A DNA stretch of 64,000 bases from Bacteroidota bacterium (GTDB lineage Bacteria > Bacteroidota > Bacteroidia > Sphingobacteriales > Sphingobacteriaceae): positions 1-64,000 of the forward strand of contig JABDGE010000011.1 of NCBI GenBank assembly GCA_013286235.1, written 5' to 3'. The notes under the pieces were generated by a model that saw only the letters and a program-made list of their open reading frames with translations, did no database searches and was not told the DNA's origin. How positions within the stretch are numbered: position 1 is the first letter of the stretch; each line of letters opens with the position of its first letter. Positions 7,509-15,240 of this stretch are shown one piece after another. A program made the translations under genes and the position numbers.

Positions 7509-9499
7509 ACAGTTTTTTTGAGCGCAGGTATGTGATCGCCGGGATTTTTATCGTCATCATCTTTATTTTATTAGCAAGGCTATTTTACATCCAGATCATC
7601 GATCCGCGCTACGCTATTTACGCCAGCAAAAACGTTCTCCTGCCGATCATCCACAACCCCGCCCGCGGCCCGATATTAGATCGTACCGGGAAAGTGCTGG
7701 TGCAAAACGTGCCGTTTTACGATATCATGGTAACCCCTAAGATGGTAAAGCCATTCGATACCGCCGAACTTTGCAAATTACTTGGCTATGATCGCCCAAC
7801 CTTTGACAAGCAATGGGAAAAGGCTATCAGGTACTCGCCTTACCGGGCTTCTGTTTTCGAAAAGCAGATTTCGGCCAGCACCTATGCGTCGGTACAGGAG
7901 CGTTTGTCCGAATTTCCGGGCTTTTATTCCCTACCGAGGTATTTGCGTACCTATCCCGATTCAGTCGCCGCGCAGTTTTTAGGATATATTGGTGAAGTGA
8001 CGGATAAGGACATTAAACGGTCGGACGGGTACTATCATCGTGGCGACTTTATCGGTGTGACCGGTGTCGAAAAGTCGTATGAGTCGGTTTTACGCGGCCA
8101 GCGGGGGGTTGAAAACTGGATGGTTGATTCGAGGGGTAAGTACAAGGGCAAATATGCCGGCGGGATGTTTGATACGGCGGCAGTAGCAGGGCAGCGGCTC
8201 ACTTCGTCACTTGATGTGGACATTCAAAAATTAGGCGAGCAACTGATGCAAAACAAAGTTGGAAGCATCGTAGCCATTGAGCCATCAACAGGCGAGATCC
8301 TTTGTTATGTGAGCAGCCCAACTTACAATCCTAACCTGCTGGTAGGCAGGGAACGGGGAAACAATGCCGCGAAACTCTACGAAGACCCTTACAGCCCGTT
8401 TTTTATCAGGCCGATACAGGCTAAATATCCGCCGGGTTCCTCGTTTAAACCGCTGAGTGCGCTGATTGCGTTGCAGGAAGGCGCCATAACACCGTCCACA
8501 ACCTATTTTTGCCCCGGATATTATACAGCAGGCAACCGGAGATTCAAATGTAATAACGGCGAAGCCCACGGCCTGGTAAACTTGAGCAGCGCGGTGGCCA
8601 AATCATGCAACGGCTATTTTATGATGGTTTTTCAACGGTTGATCGATCGTTATGGAGTTAAACAGACCGAAAAGACCTTTGCAAAATGGCGGGCCGACGT
8701 AAATAAGTTTGGCCTGGGTACGAAACTTGACCTGGATATGCCGGGCGAAGCGAGGGGTAATTTACCAACGCCTTTGCATTATGATAATATTTATAAACGC
8801 GGTGGCTGGCGCTCAAGCACGGTGCTCTCCCTTGCGATCGGCCAGGGTGAGTTGCTGGCAACACCCTTGCAGATGGCTAACCTTGAATGCATTGTTGCTA
8901 ACCACGGTTATTTTTACAAGCCGCATTTAATAAAAGCCATCGGCGCAGAAAATGTTATCAGGAAGGAATATACCGAGCGCAATTACGTCGGCATCGATTC
9001 GGGAAATTTTGAACCGGTGATTGACGGGATGCAGTCGGTGGTTGAAAACGGCACAGCCATACGATCAAAAATTCCCGGAATTATCATGTGCGGAAAAACG
9101 GGCACGGCCCAAAATAATCATGGCGACTCCCATTCCATATTTGTCGCCTTTGCCCCGCGCGATCATCCCAAAATAGCCATCGCTGTAGTGGTTGAGAACT
9201 CGGGCGAGGGGGCGCATTGGGCCGCACCGATTGCCAGTTTTATTGTTGAGAAATACCTGAGGGGCAGCATATCGCCCCGTGAGTCGGGGATTACGCCTGA
9301 ATACTTTATGAACGCTAACAAACTGCCGGATATTTCTACCTATACCATTAAATCAAAGCCGAAGACAGCCCCGGTTGATACCAACAAAAAATTAAAAAAA
9401 GACAGTGTCAATAAACTGAAAGGTTTAAAAAGCGCTGCCCGCTATAATAGAAAAGACCGGACGGAACAGGTTTTAACGGCGAGGTTTAACGGCAAGTGA
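7505..9499 (+). CDS. mrdA: Penicillin-binding protein 2 (elongation transpeptidase)
   Basis: Cross-links peptidoglycan during lateral wall growth with RodA. An N-terminal membrane anchor (about residues 9-28) is followed by the PBP dimerisation domain and the transpeptidase domain. The SxxK motif is SSFK with the nucleophile at Ser312, then SCN (SxN) and KTGTAQ (KTG). At 664 aa it is slightly long because of a basic Lys-rich C-terminal tail of about 50 residues. It overlaps mreD by 4 bases and is followed one base later by rodA. Confidence 0.96.
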   Translation: MNSFFERRYVIAGIFIVIIFILLARLFYIQIIDPRYAIYASKNVLLPIIHNPARGPILDRTGKVLVQNVPFYDIMVTPKMVKPFDTAELCKLLGYDRPTFDKQWEKAIRYSPYRASVFEKQISASTYASVQERLSEFPGFYSLPRYLRTYPDSVAAQFLGYIGEVTDKDIKRSDGYYHRGDFIGVTGVEKSYESVLRGQRGVENWMVDSRGKYKGKYAGGMFDTAAVAGQRLTSSLDVDIQKLGEQLMQNKVGSIVAIEPSTGEILCYVSSPTYNPNLLVGRERGNNAAKLYEDPYSPFFIRPIQAKYPPGSSFKPLSALIALQEGAITPSTTYFCPGYYTAGNRRFKCNNGEAHGLVNLSSAVAKSCNGYFMMVFQRLIDRYGVKQTEKTFAKWRADVNKFGLGTKLDLDMPGEARGNLPTPLHYDNIYKRGGWRSSTVLSLAIGQGELLATPLQMANLECIVANHGYFYKPHLIKAIGAENVIRKEYTERNYVGIDSGNFEPVIDGMQSVVENGTAIRSKIPGIIMCGKTGTAQNNHGDSHSIFVAFAPRDHPKIAIAVVVENSGEGAHWAAPIASFIVEKYLRGSISPRESGITPEYFMNANKLPDISTYTIKSKPKTAPVDTNKKLKKDSVNKLKGLKSAARYNRKDRTEQVLTARFNGK

Positions 9500-9500
9500 A

Positions 9501-10763
9501 ATGAATAACCAGCGCAGCTTTTTTTTTAATGTCGACTGGGTGACGGTACTCATTTACCTCGCTTTGTGTACCATTGGCTGGTTCAATATACATGCTGCTG
9601 TTTTTGATGAGCGCCATCCGAGCATTATCGATCTGTCGACCAATTACGGTAAACAGTTCATGTATATCGTGATCTCGGTGGTGCTGGCCACCGTGATCCT
9701 GCTGCTCGAAAGCAGGTTTATTGCCGCACTTGCCCCCGCGTTTTATGGCATCACCATTGTACTGTTGATGCTGGTGCTGGTTATCGGCAGGAGTGTGGGG
9801 GGTAATGCCGCCTGGATTTCGCTTGGAGGCGGGTTTAAGCTACAGCCATCGGAGTTCGCGAAGTTTACCACCTGCCTGCTTTTGGCGAGGTACCTGAGTG
9901 CGACCAACGTTCGCATCACCGAAATGCGATCCTTTTTACTTGCCCTGGCCATCATAGGTTTCCCGATGGTGCTGATACTGTTGCAACCCGACATGGGCTC
10001 AACCCTGGTTTTTTATTCGCTTATTTTTGTTTTGTACCGGGAGGGGCTTTCGCCGTACTTTTTGGTGATCAGCGCACTTTTTATTGTGCTGTTTTTGACG
10101 TCGATATTGTTTACGCCTTTGGACGTTGTTGCTGTTACCTCCGGCGTGGCGTTGCTGGCGGTGCTTTTATTGAGGAAAAACAGGAAGCTGGTAATTACGG
10201 TGCTTGCAGGGCTTGCCATTTGCATTGCCTTCATTTTCAGTGTAAAGTTTATTTACAACCATGTGCTGCAGCAACACCAAAAGGTGCGCATCGATATTGT
10301 TTTGGGGATTAAGAACGATCCCCGCGGCCAGGGTTATAACGTAAATCAATCGAAAATTGCCATCGGGTCGGGTAAAATGTGGGGTAAGGGTTACCTGCGC
10401 GGTACCCAAACCAAATACTCCTTTGTCCCTGCCCAAAGCACCGACTTTATTTTTTGCACAGTAGGCGAAGAGTGGGGCTTTGCCGGGTCCGTAGTAGTTT
10501 TAGGCTTGTATTTGTTTTTAATCTTAAGGGTGATCATGATAGCCGAGCGACAGCGATCACCCTTTTCGCGGGTATACGGTTATGGGGTGGCCTCCATCTT
10601 GTTTTTTCATGTGATGATCAATATCGCCACAACCATCGGCCTGGCGCCGGTGATTGGTATCCCGTTGCCTATGGTGAGCTACGGTGGTTCTTCCCTGCTA
10701 AGTTTTACGATACTGATATTTGTATTGGTAAAGCTTGATTCGAACAGGATGGGGATTGTGTGA
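9501..10763 (+). CDS. rodA: Rod shape-determining protein RodA (SEDS glycosyltransferase)
   Basis: SEDS-family polytopic membrane protein that polymerises lipid II glycan strands together with PBP2. 420 aa with about ten membrane helices. Conserved SEDS segments include LQPSEFAKF, LLQPDMGSTLVF, the QSKIAIGSGKMWGKGYLRGTQ loop, FIFCTVGEEWGF and the C-terminal PLPMVSYGGSSLL. It starts one base after mrdA stops. Last gene of the cluster; it converges on the next gene on the minus strand. Confidence 0.96.
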   Translation: MNNQRSFFFNVDWVTVLIYLALCTIGWFNIHAAVFDERHPSIIDLSTNYGKQFMYIVISVVLATVILLLESRFIAALAPAFYGITIVLLMLVLVIGRSVGGNAAWISLGGGFKLQPSEFAKFTTCLLLARYLSATNVRITEMRSFLLALAIIGFPMVLILLQPDMGSTLVFYSLIFVLYREGLSPYFLVISALFIVLFLTSILFTPLDVVAVTSGVALLAVLLLRKNRKLVITVLAGLAICIAFIFSVKFIYNHVLQQHQKVRIDIVLGIKNDPRGQGYNVNQSKIAIGSGKMWGKGYLRGTQTKYSFVPAQSTDFIFCTVGEEWGFAGSVVVLGLYLFLILRVIMIAERQRSPFSRVYGYGVASILFFHVMINIATTIGLAPVIGIPLPMVSYGGSSLLSFTILIFVLVKLDSNRMGIV

Positions 10764-10814
10764 GGAATTTACGATTTACGGTTTACGATTTTGGCTGTGG
10801 GCAAAACAAGCTAA

Positions 10815-11855
10815 CTACGCGTACCTTCTCTTCAACAACGCATAAAACTTCTCCACGGTAGCGGGCTTGCTGTCCCAGTTGTTTTTGGTGACGTAGTTAG
10901 TTTTTAAGAAGCGGGATGCTTCTTCAAAGGTGTTAAAGCGGTTAAGTATTTCGACGGCTTCGCTGTAGGCGAGGTTATAGCCGTTGAACAGGTCCTTCAC
11001 GTAGAGCAGTTTATCGTTTAAGGTTATCGCTAACTTTATATCGCTGATGGGTTTGATGCTCAACTGCTCGGTGCGGCTGATGCCTTTGTCGCGCGACATC
11101 ATTTGATTGATGGTTGGTATCCCTTCTTCGGCCGGCTCGGGTTCCGGGACATTTACAGTAACCGGTTCTTCTTCATGGACAGGGCTGGGTTCGGCAACCG
11201 GTTCTTCTTCCTCAACGGGCGCTTCTGTTTTCTTTCTTTTTGACACTCTTGACGGTTCTAATTCCACTTCGGGAATCTCGATGTCATGGGCTTCTGCTTC
11301 AGGCTTTTCATCATCGTCAAAGATCATGCTCTCGTCGAGTATCAACTCGTGCCTGATGGTTTCGGGTTCCTGCCTGGTATAATCGTAGTCGTCAGATGGA
11401 GCAGCGGATGCTATATCGATCGATGGTACAGGCCTGTCTTCTTCGGCATGTTCGGCTACTTCGAATTCGATCGGTTTAAACAGCTCCTTTTCCGGCTTTT
11501 TAGGTTCGTCTTCGGCATGTTTCATTTGCCGCACAACGGGTTCGAAGAATTTCTGTTCGTAGGTAGTTTCGCGCTTTTCGGGTTTTTCAGTCTTTTCGGG
11601 CTTCGGCAGTTTAACTTCCGATTGGGGTTCGGGCTTCGGTTCCGGTTTTGTTTCGGGCAATTTCCGTTCGTCCTGCTTTTGCAGGTTCAGTTTGTACAGG
11701 ATTTCGATATGGTCGGCCAGGAAATGGGCGTTCGCGGCAAACAACTCCAGCTCCAGGTCGTTCAGGTCTTCTTTTCCCGTTTTTAAGTATTCGTATTGGT
11801 CACTCAGCTCCTGTATAATTCCACCTATTTTTTTAAAAACATCCTTTTGCTTCAT
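10815..11855 (-). CDS. Conserved acidic Bacteroidetes protein, function unknown
   Basis: 346 aa. The N-terminus (about 1-60) is predicted helical and well formed (FKKIGGIIQELSDQYEYL). Residues about 65-250 are a low-complexity linker rich in Glu, Pro and Lys (KPEPKPEPQSEVKLP). The C-terminal about 90 residues (ISRTEQLSIKPISDIKLA... to FYALLKRRYA) look folded and conserved, with the LTLNDKLLYVKDLFNG-like pattern seen in other Bacteroidetes proteins. No signal peptide or membrane helix. It is divergent from tdk. A disordered linker between two small folded ends suggests an adaptor, but that is inference. Confidence 0.75.
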   Translation of the reverse strand: MKQKDVFKKIGGIIQELSDQYEYLKTGKEDLNDLELELFAANAHFLADHIEILYKLNLQKQDERKLPETKPEPKPEPQSEVKLPKPEKTEKPEKRETTYEQKFFEPVVRQMKHAEDEPKKPEKELFKPIEFEVAEHAEEDRPVPSIDIASAAPSDDYDYTRQEPETIRHELILDESMIFDDDEKPEAEAHDIEIPEVELEPSRVSKRKKTEAPVEEEEPVAEPSPVHEEEPVTVNVPEPEPAEEGIPTINQMMSRDKGISRTEQLSIKPISDIKLAITLNDKLLYVKDLFNGYNLAYSEAVEILNRFNTFEEASRFLKTNYVTKNNWDSKPATVEKFYALLKRRYA

Positions 11856-11879
11856 GTCTCAATGTTAGAAAATGCCAAT

Positions 11880-11887
11880 CAAAAGTA
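11880..11887 (-). promoter_or_regulatory. -7 box TACTTTTG for the acidic protein gene
   Basis: Read on the minus strand, a TAnnTTTG match 24 bases before the start codon at 11855. Confidence 0.45.
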
Positions 11888-11948
11888 AGATTAAATTCTG
11901 ATATTTGCGGCTTGCCGAGCGCAGGAGGATAGCGGTTTTGGCCCGGAA

Positions 11949-12593
11949 ATGAACGTAAAACGGCTTCCTCCGCTTATCCCGGCAACTGAATCTTTAAAAA
12001 AAGCAAACACCTTGGTTTTCAACGAAGAAGTTTTCAAGCGCAAAAGCGAACTCGGCGGAAGCATCGAAGTGGTTTGCGGTTCGATGTTCTCGGGCAAAAC
12101 GGAGGAGCTGATCAGGCGCCTGAACCGGGCCCGCATCGCGCGGCTAAAGGTAGAAATATTCAGCCCAAAAGCCGATACCCGGTACGGCGAAAATGCCCTG
12201 GTATCGCACAATTCCAATTTTATACCTTCTACACCGGTGGAAAATGCGTCTTCCATCTTATTGTTTGCCAGCGATGTTGACGTGGTGGGCATTGACGAGG
12301 CCCAGTTTTTTGATGATGAGTTGCCTGATGTTTGCAATGTTTTAGCCAACAGGGGCGTGCGGGTTATCGTGGCGGGGCTGGATATGGATTTTAAAGGGGA
12401 GCCTTTCGGGCCCATGCCTGCGGTGATGGCGATTGCCGATTCCGTTACCAAACTGCAGGCTGTATGCGTTAGATGCGGCAACCCGGCAATGTACTCCTAC
12501 CGGCTGGTTGCCAATGATAAGAAAATCCTTTTGGGCGAAAAGGAGACCTATGAACCGAGGTGCAGGACTTGCTATTTGTTGGGGGATAGGTAG
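11949..12593 (+). CDS. tdk: Thymidine kinase
   Basis: Phosphorylates thymidine in nucleotide salvage. Type II thymidine kinase features: P-loop [12 protein letters not shown], the Walker B-like [14 protein letters not shown], the [17 protein letters not shown] lasso segment, and four zinc ligands in CVRCG and CRTC near the C-terminus. 214 aa; the first about 35 residues precede the usual start of the family, so a later start is possible but none has a better ribosome site. Confidence 0.95.
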   Translation: MNVKRLPPLIPATESLKKANTLVFNEEVFKRKSELGGSIEVVCGSMFSGKTEELIRRLNRARIARLKVEIFSPKADTRYGENALVSHNSNFIPSTPVENASSILLFASDVDVVGIDEAQFFDDELPDVCNVLANRGVRVIVAGLDMDFKGEPFGPMPAVMAIADSVTKLQAVCVRCGNPAMYSYRLVANDKKILLGEKETYEPRCRTCYLLGDR

Positions 12594-12951
12594 GGCGGTT
12601 AGTTTTAACACCAGAGGGGTCGCAAAGAACCCAGAAGAATAGGCAGGGCGGTAAATTTAACCACGGAGAACGCAAAGAAGGCGCAGAGAACGCAGAGAGA
12701 TTTGCAAAGTTTGGTAGCTACCTGTTGCGTCACGGGTCGCCTTTGCGCTTTGGGCCGCCCGTCACACCCGCGCCGGAAAGAGGTATCCAGATAATAATAA
12801 GCTCCGCTAAACTATTTCTTCCATTAAAGCCCTGAACTCCTGGTATTGTGGCTAACTTCTCCCAAACAACAATTCCGCAATAAAATAACGCATTAACTAA
12901 AACAAAACATGTACTGTTAATTGTTATGAAGCAAGAACTGCAAAAAAAGCT
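12594..12951. other. Intergenic region with dispersed cgcagagaacgcagag repeat
   Basis: Holds a copy of the accacggagaacgcaaagaa...gcgcagagaacgcagag repeat around 12660-12702; related copies lie near 53180, 54432 and 58052. Beyond that it carries only AT-rich DNA leading to the response regulator. No gene seen. Confidence 0.6.
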
Positions 12952-13323
12952 ATGGCCAAAAAAATACTGGTTATTGAGGATGACAAAGATATCAGGGATA
13001 CCATTGCTTTGATTTTGAAAGAGGAGAATTATGATGTGGTGGATTCAGGCGATTCCAAGATCCTAAAGCACCTCCATCACCATAATCCCGACCTTATCCT
13101 GATGGATAACTGGCTTACCGAATGGAAAAGCGATGCAAACGGGCAGCAGCTCAGCAAACAATTAAAGACCGACCCCGCAACCAACCATATCCCCATTATC
13201 ATCATTTCCGCCGTAAGCAATCTCAAAGAGATTGCCGAAGAGGGTTTGGCCGATGCCTGGCTGATGAAACCGTTTGATATGGAGGATTTGATTGCGATTG
13301 TGAAAAAACACATTAAAAAATAG
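12952..13323 (+). CDS. Single-domain response regulator (receiver only)
   Basis: 123-aa CheY-like receiver domain with no output domain. The acidic pocket is E9/D10/D11, the phospho-acceptor is D52 in LILMDNW, the conserved Ser is in IIIISA and the Lys in LMKPF. An unusual insertion follows the acceptor Asp: the TEWKSDANGQQL loop replaces the usual PxxxG turn, as seen in a Bacteroidetes subgroup. No kinase is adjacent, so its partner is unknown. Confidence 0.88.
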   Translation: MAKKILVIEDDKDIRDTIALILKEENYDVVDSGDSKILKHLHHHNPDLILMDNWLTEWKSDANGQQLSKQLKTDPATNHIPIIIISAVSNLKEIAEEGLADAWLMKPFDMEDLIAIVKKHIKK

Positions 13324-13464
13324 TTCGAATCAGCTGTTTTTGATTTACGATTTACGAATTACGATTTTGGGAGTCTCCAGGAGGCCAACCCGCTGTCCGG
13401 ATTTACAGATGCATCTCAGACATCAAACGCCCGAAATTTCAGCCGTTGTAGTGATAATCGTATG

Positions 13465-13560
13465 AAAATTTAATTTTTTATGCGAACCACGACATTCCGT
13501 AGTAAATATTCAATATGGCAAATAACTAATTATCAGCTATTTACAGCTATATTTTGAAAA
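13465..13560. repeat. Paired intergenic element, copy 1
   Basis: About 95 bases beginning aaaatttaattttttatgcg and containing cgaaccacgacattccgtag, nearly identical to copy 2 at 13874-13970 (offset 409). It is followed within about 30 bases by a tandem array. Confidence 0.85.
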
Positions 13561-13589
13561 AAAAGAGACCGTTTCCTGCTGTTTTTTTA

Positions 13590-13684
13590 ATGGTGGTTGA
13601 TGGTGATTTGCTTGTGGTTGATAGTGGATTGCTTGTGGTTGATAGTGGATTGCTTGTGGTTAATGGTGGATTGCTTGTGGTTGC
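13590..13684. repeat. G/T-rich tandem array after copy 1
   Basis: About four copies of a roughly 21-base unit of the form ttgcttgtggttgatagtgg, with small variations (aatggtgg, gatggtga). Confidence 0.8.
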
Positions 13685-13701
13685 CTCGTCCTGAAATAGG
13701 T

Positions 13702-13876
13702 TTACACTTGAGTAAGATAATCCTGTTTTTTGTTTACTGACAAGAACCTTACTTCGAGGAAACGCTTAAAATCCTCCCGGGGCATACGCGATGGCAGTTT
13801 TTCTTTCTTTTGAAAATAATTATGCAGCGCAGGGTCCTCTGCGAGAGACCCTGCGAGGACGGTAAAATCGATAAAA
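13702..13876 (-). pseudogene. Decayed coding remnant, possibly a transposase tail
   Basis: On the minus strand an open stretch of about 57 codons ends in a stop at 13702-13704 and reads like protein (AEDPALHNYFQKKEKLPSRM, then PREDFKRFLEVRF). It has no start codon and begins at the edge of the copy 2 element. After the stop comes acctatttcaggacgag, which resembles an insertion-sequence end. The family is not recognised with confidence; a transposase remnant is an inference. Confidence 0.35.
13828..13855. other. Hairpin with 9-bp perfect stem
   Basis: cgcagggtc pairs with gaccctgcg around a ten-base loop, just before paired-element copy 2. No T tract follows, so it is not a standard terminator. 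It overlaps the coding remnant. Confidence 0.5.
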
Positions 13877-13970
13877 ATTTAATTTTTTATGCGAACCACG
13901 ACATTCCGTAGTAAATATTCAATATGTCAAAGAACTAATTATCAGCTATCTACAGCTATTTTTTCAAATA
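13874..13970. repeat. Paired intergenic element, copy 2
   Basis: Second copy of the element at 13465. About 90% identical over about 90 bases. Differences between the copies change the would-be codons in non-synonymous ways, so the element does not behave like a coding sequence. Confidence 0.85.
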
Positions 13971-13984
13971 AAACAGGGTGTAAT

Positions 13985-14072
13985 TCCTGTGTTTTGTTTG
14001 TGTATTTGTTGTGTATTGTTTATGTATTGTTTGTGTATCTGTTGTGTATCGTTTGTGTTTTGCTGTGTTTTT
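13985..14072. repeat. G/T-rich tandem array after copy 2
   Basis: About eight copies of a 10-11-base unit such as ttgtgtattg / tttgtgtatc. Different unit from the array after copy 1, but the same G/T bias and the same position relative to the element. Confidence 0.75.
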
Positions 14073-14385
14073 TCCTGAATCGTAACAGCTGGTCACACAA
14101 TTGTTTCTACAATTATTGTCGGCTTAATGCGGGGTTACTGCTATGCTTTTCGCTCAATTATGGGCGATTATCCCGCCTAATGCGATGTTAATGCTATGTC
14201 TATTGCAGGATTATTACGCCCTCCCAACCCGCTACCCAGCGGGCGAGTTTATTTAACACTTACCACCCTGTTTGAAATCACCCCGGCTGCAGACGACGCA
14301 TAAACTGGTGATTATAAACTAAATAAAAGAATACTTTTTAATTCATTTCTGCCGAACAATTTCCTTCCATCCCTCCGGCCTTACC

Positions 14386-14403
14386 CGGATTTTTAAAAAT
14401 CCG
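14386..14403. other. Perfect 18-base palindrome cggatttttaaaaatccg
   Basis: Self-complementary site in the gene-poor region upstream of the first blaI-like gene. The flanks are not T-rich beyond the palindrome. Possible terminator core or protein-binding site. Confidence 0.4.
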
Positions 14404-14451
14404 AATGAGGGGTATTTAGATGCGGCGGGCATTGATATTTGCCTGCAGTCA

Positions 14452-14497
14452 CGGACTTGCTTGTCACCGGGTGGCCTGCGTCATCTGGGCAAGTCCG
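14452..14497. other. Inverted repeat cggacttgc ... gcaagtccg
   Basis: Nine-base arms around a GC-rich 28-base loop. Could fold in RNA. Function unknown. Confidence 0.35.
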
Positions 14498-14543
14498 AAA
14501 TCCGATCAAATATGAAAGGTTTTCATGATCAAAAAAAATCGGG

Positions 14544-14602
14544 TTTTCGTGAGCGTACAGTAGCTGTAACGTGACGTTACACTACGAGTTACGTCACGAA
14601 AA
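14544..14602. other. Overlapping inverted repeats built on cgtgacgt / acgtcacg
   Basis: cgtgacgt (14570-14577) pairs with acgtcacg (14591-14598), and ttttcgtga (14544-14552) with tcacgaaaa (14594-14602). gtaacg-tga-cgttac also forms a small stem. The two larger stems share the right arm, so alternative folds are possible. Confidence 0.4.
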
Positions 14603-14814
14603 TTTGTATGAACAGTTAATGAACTGATTTTTAACGAGTTGTTTATATTTTTAAGGCATTCAAGGGGCCCCGCCTGTGGTCTTGATTTTCCTGAGGATTT
14701 TTTGGAATTAACACAAAAAATCCGCAGTTAAATTTTCGTGCAAATCAGATCGAATTTTTTTTTGTTGCCGATCGTTATTTGTTTAACAGTACATGAAAAA
14801 AGTATTTTTCAAAA

Positions 14815-14830
14815 AACTACAATTGTAGTT
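14815..14830. promoter_or_regulatory. BlaI/MecI-type operator palindrome aactacaattgtagtt
   Basis: A perfect 16-base palindrome with the TACA-nn-TGTA core known for BlaI/MecI repressors, 33 bases before the ATG of a BlaI-family gene. It predicts autorepression of the blaI-M56 pair. A looser TGTA/TACA half-site arrangement follows at 14830-14842. Confidence 0.65.
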
Positions 14831-14863
14831 GTATAATTACAAAATTAGTTTTATAATTGTGCC

Positions 14864-15229
14864 ATGAAACGTTTAAGCGAAAAAGAAGAAGTCATTATTA
14901 AGGCTGTTTGGAAACTGAAAAAAGCATTTGTGAAGGACGTGCGGGAAGAATTGCCCGACCCGAAACCTCATATCAATACCGTGGCTACCATGATGCGGAG
15001 AATGGCCGATAAAGGTTTTTTGAAGTACGAGGATTTCGGCGCTACCTACCGTTACTCGGCCTCGGTATCAAAAAAGGAATATACCAACACCTTCGTTAAG
15101 CCATTGCTTACCGGTTTGTTTGGTAACTCGATGAAGAACGTGGTTAGCTTTTTTACCGAGGAAGAAGAAATTTCGGTTGATGAACTCAAAGAGATCATCG
15201 AGATGATCGAGAACAAGAACAAACAATAA
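14864..15229 (+). CDS. BlaI/MecI/CopY-family transcriptional repressor (module 1)
   Basis: 121 aa winged-helix repressor: LSEKEEVIIKAVWKLKKAFV, recognition helix region HINTVATMMRRMADKGFL, wing YRYSASVSKKEY, and a C-terminal dimerisation helix. Family members are inactivated by proteolysis when the partner M56 membrane protease senses a signal. The partner gene starts 11 bases downstream, and a consensus operator lies just upstream. The native signal is unknown; beta-lactam sensing should not be assumed, because the partner lacks the penicillin-binding domain. Confidence 0.92.
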   Translation: MKRLSEKEEVIIKAVWKLKKAFVKDVREELPDPKPHINTVATMMRRMADKGFLKYEDFGATYRYSASVSKKEYTNTFVKPLLTGLFGNSMKNVVSFFTEEEEISVDELKEIIEMIENKNKQ

Positions 15230-15240
15230 ATTCTTCGGAT

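Noticed and set aside
13889-14191. 100-aa plus-strand frame rich in Leu, Val, Cys and Tyr
   Set aside because: It runs through paired-element copy 2 and the G/T array. Copy 1 does not keep the frame, so it is not coding.
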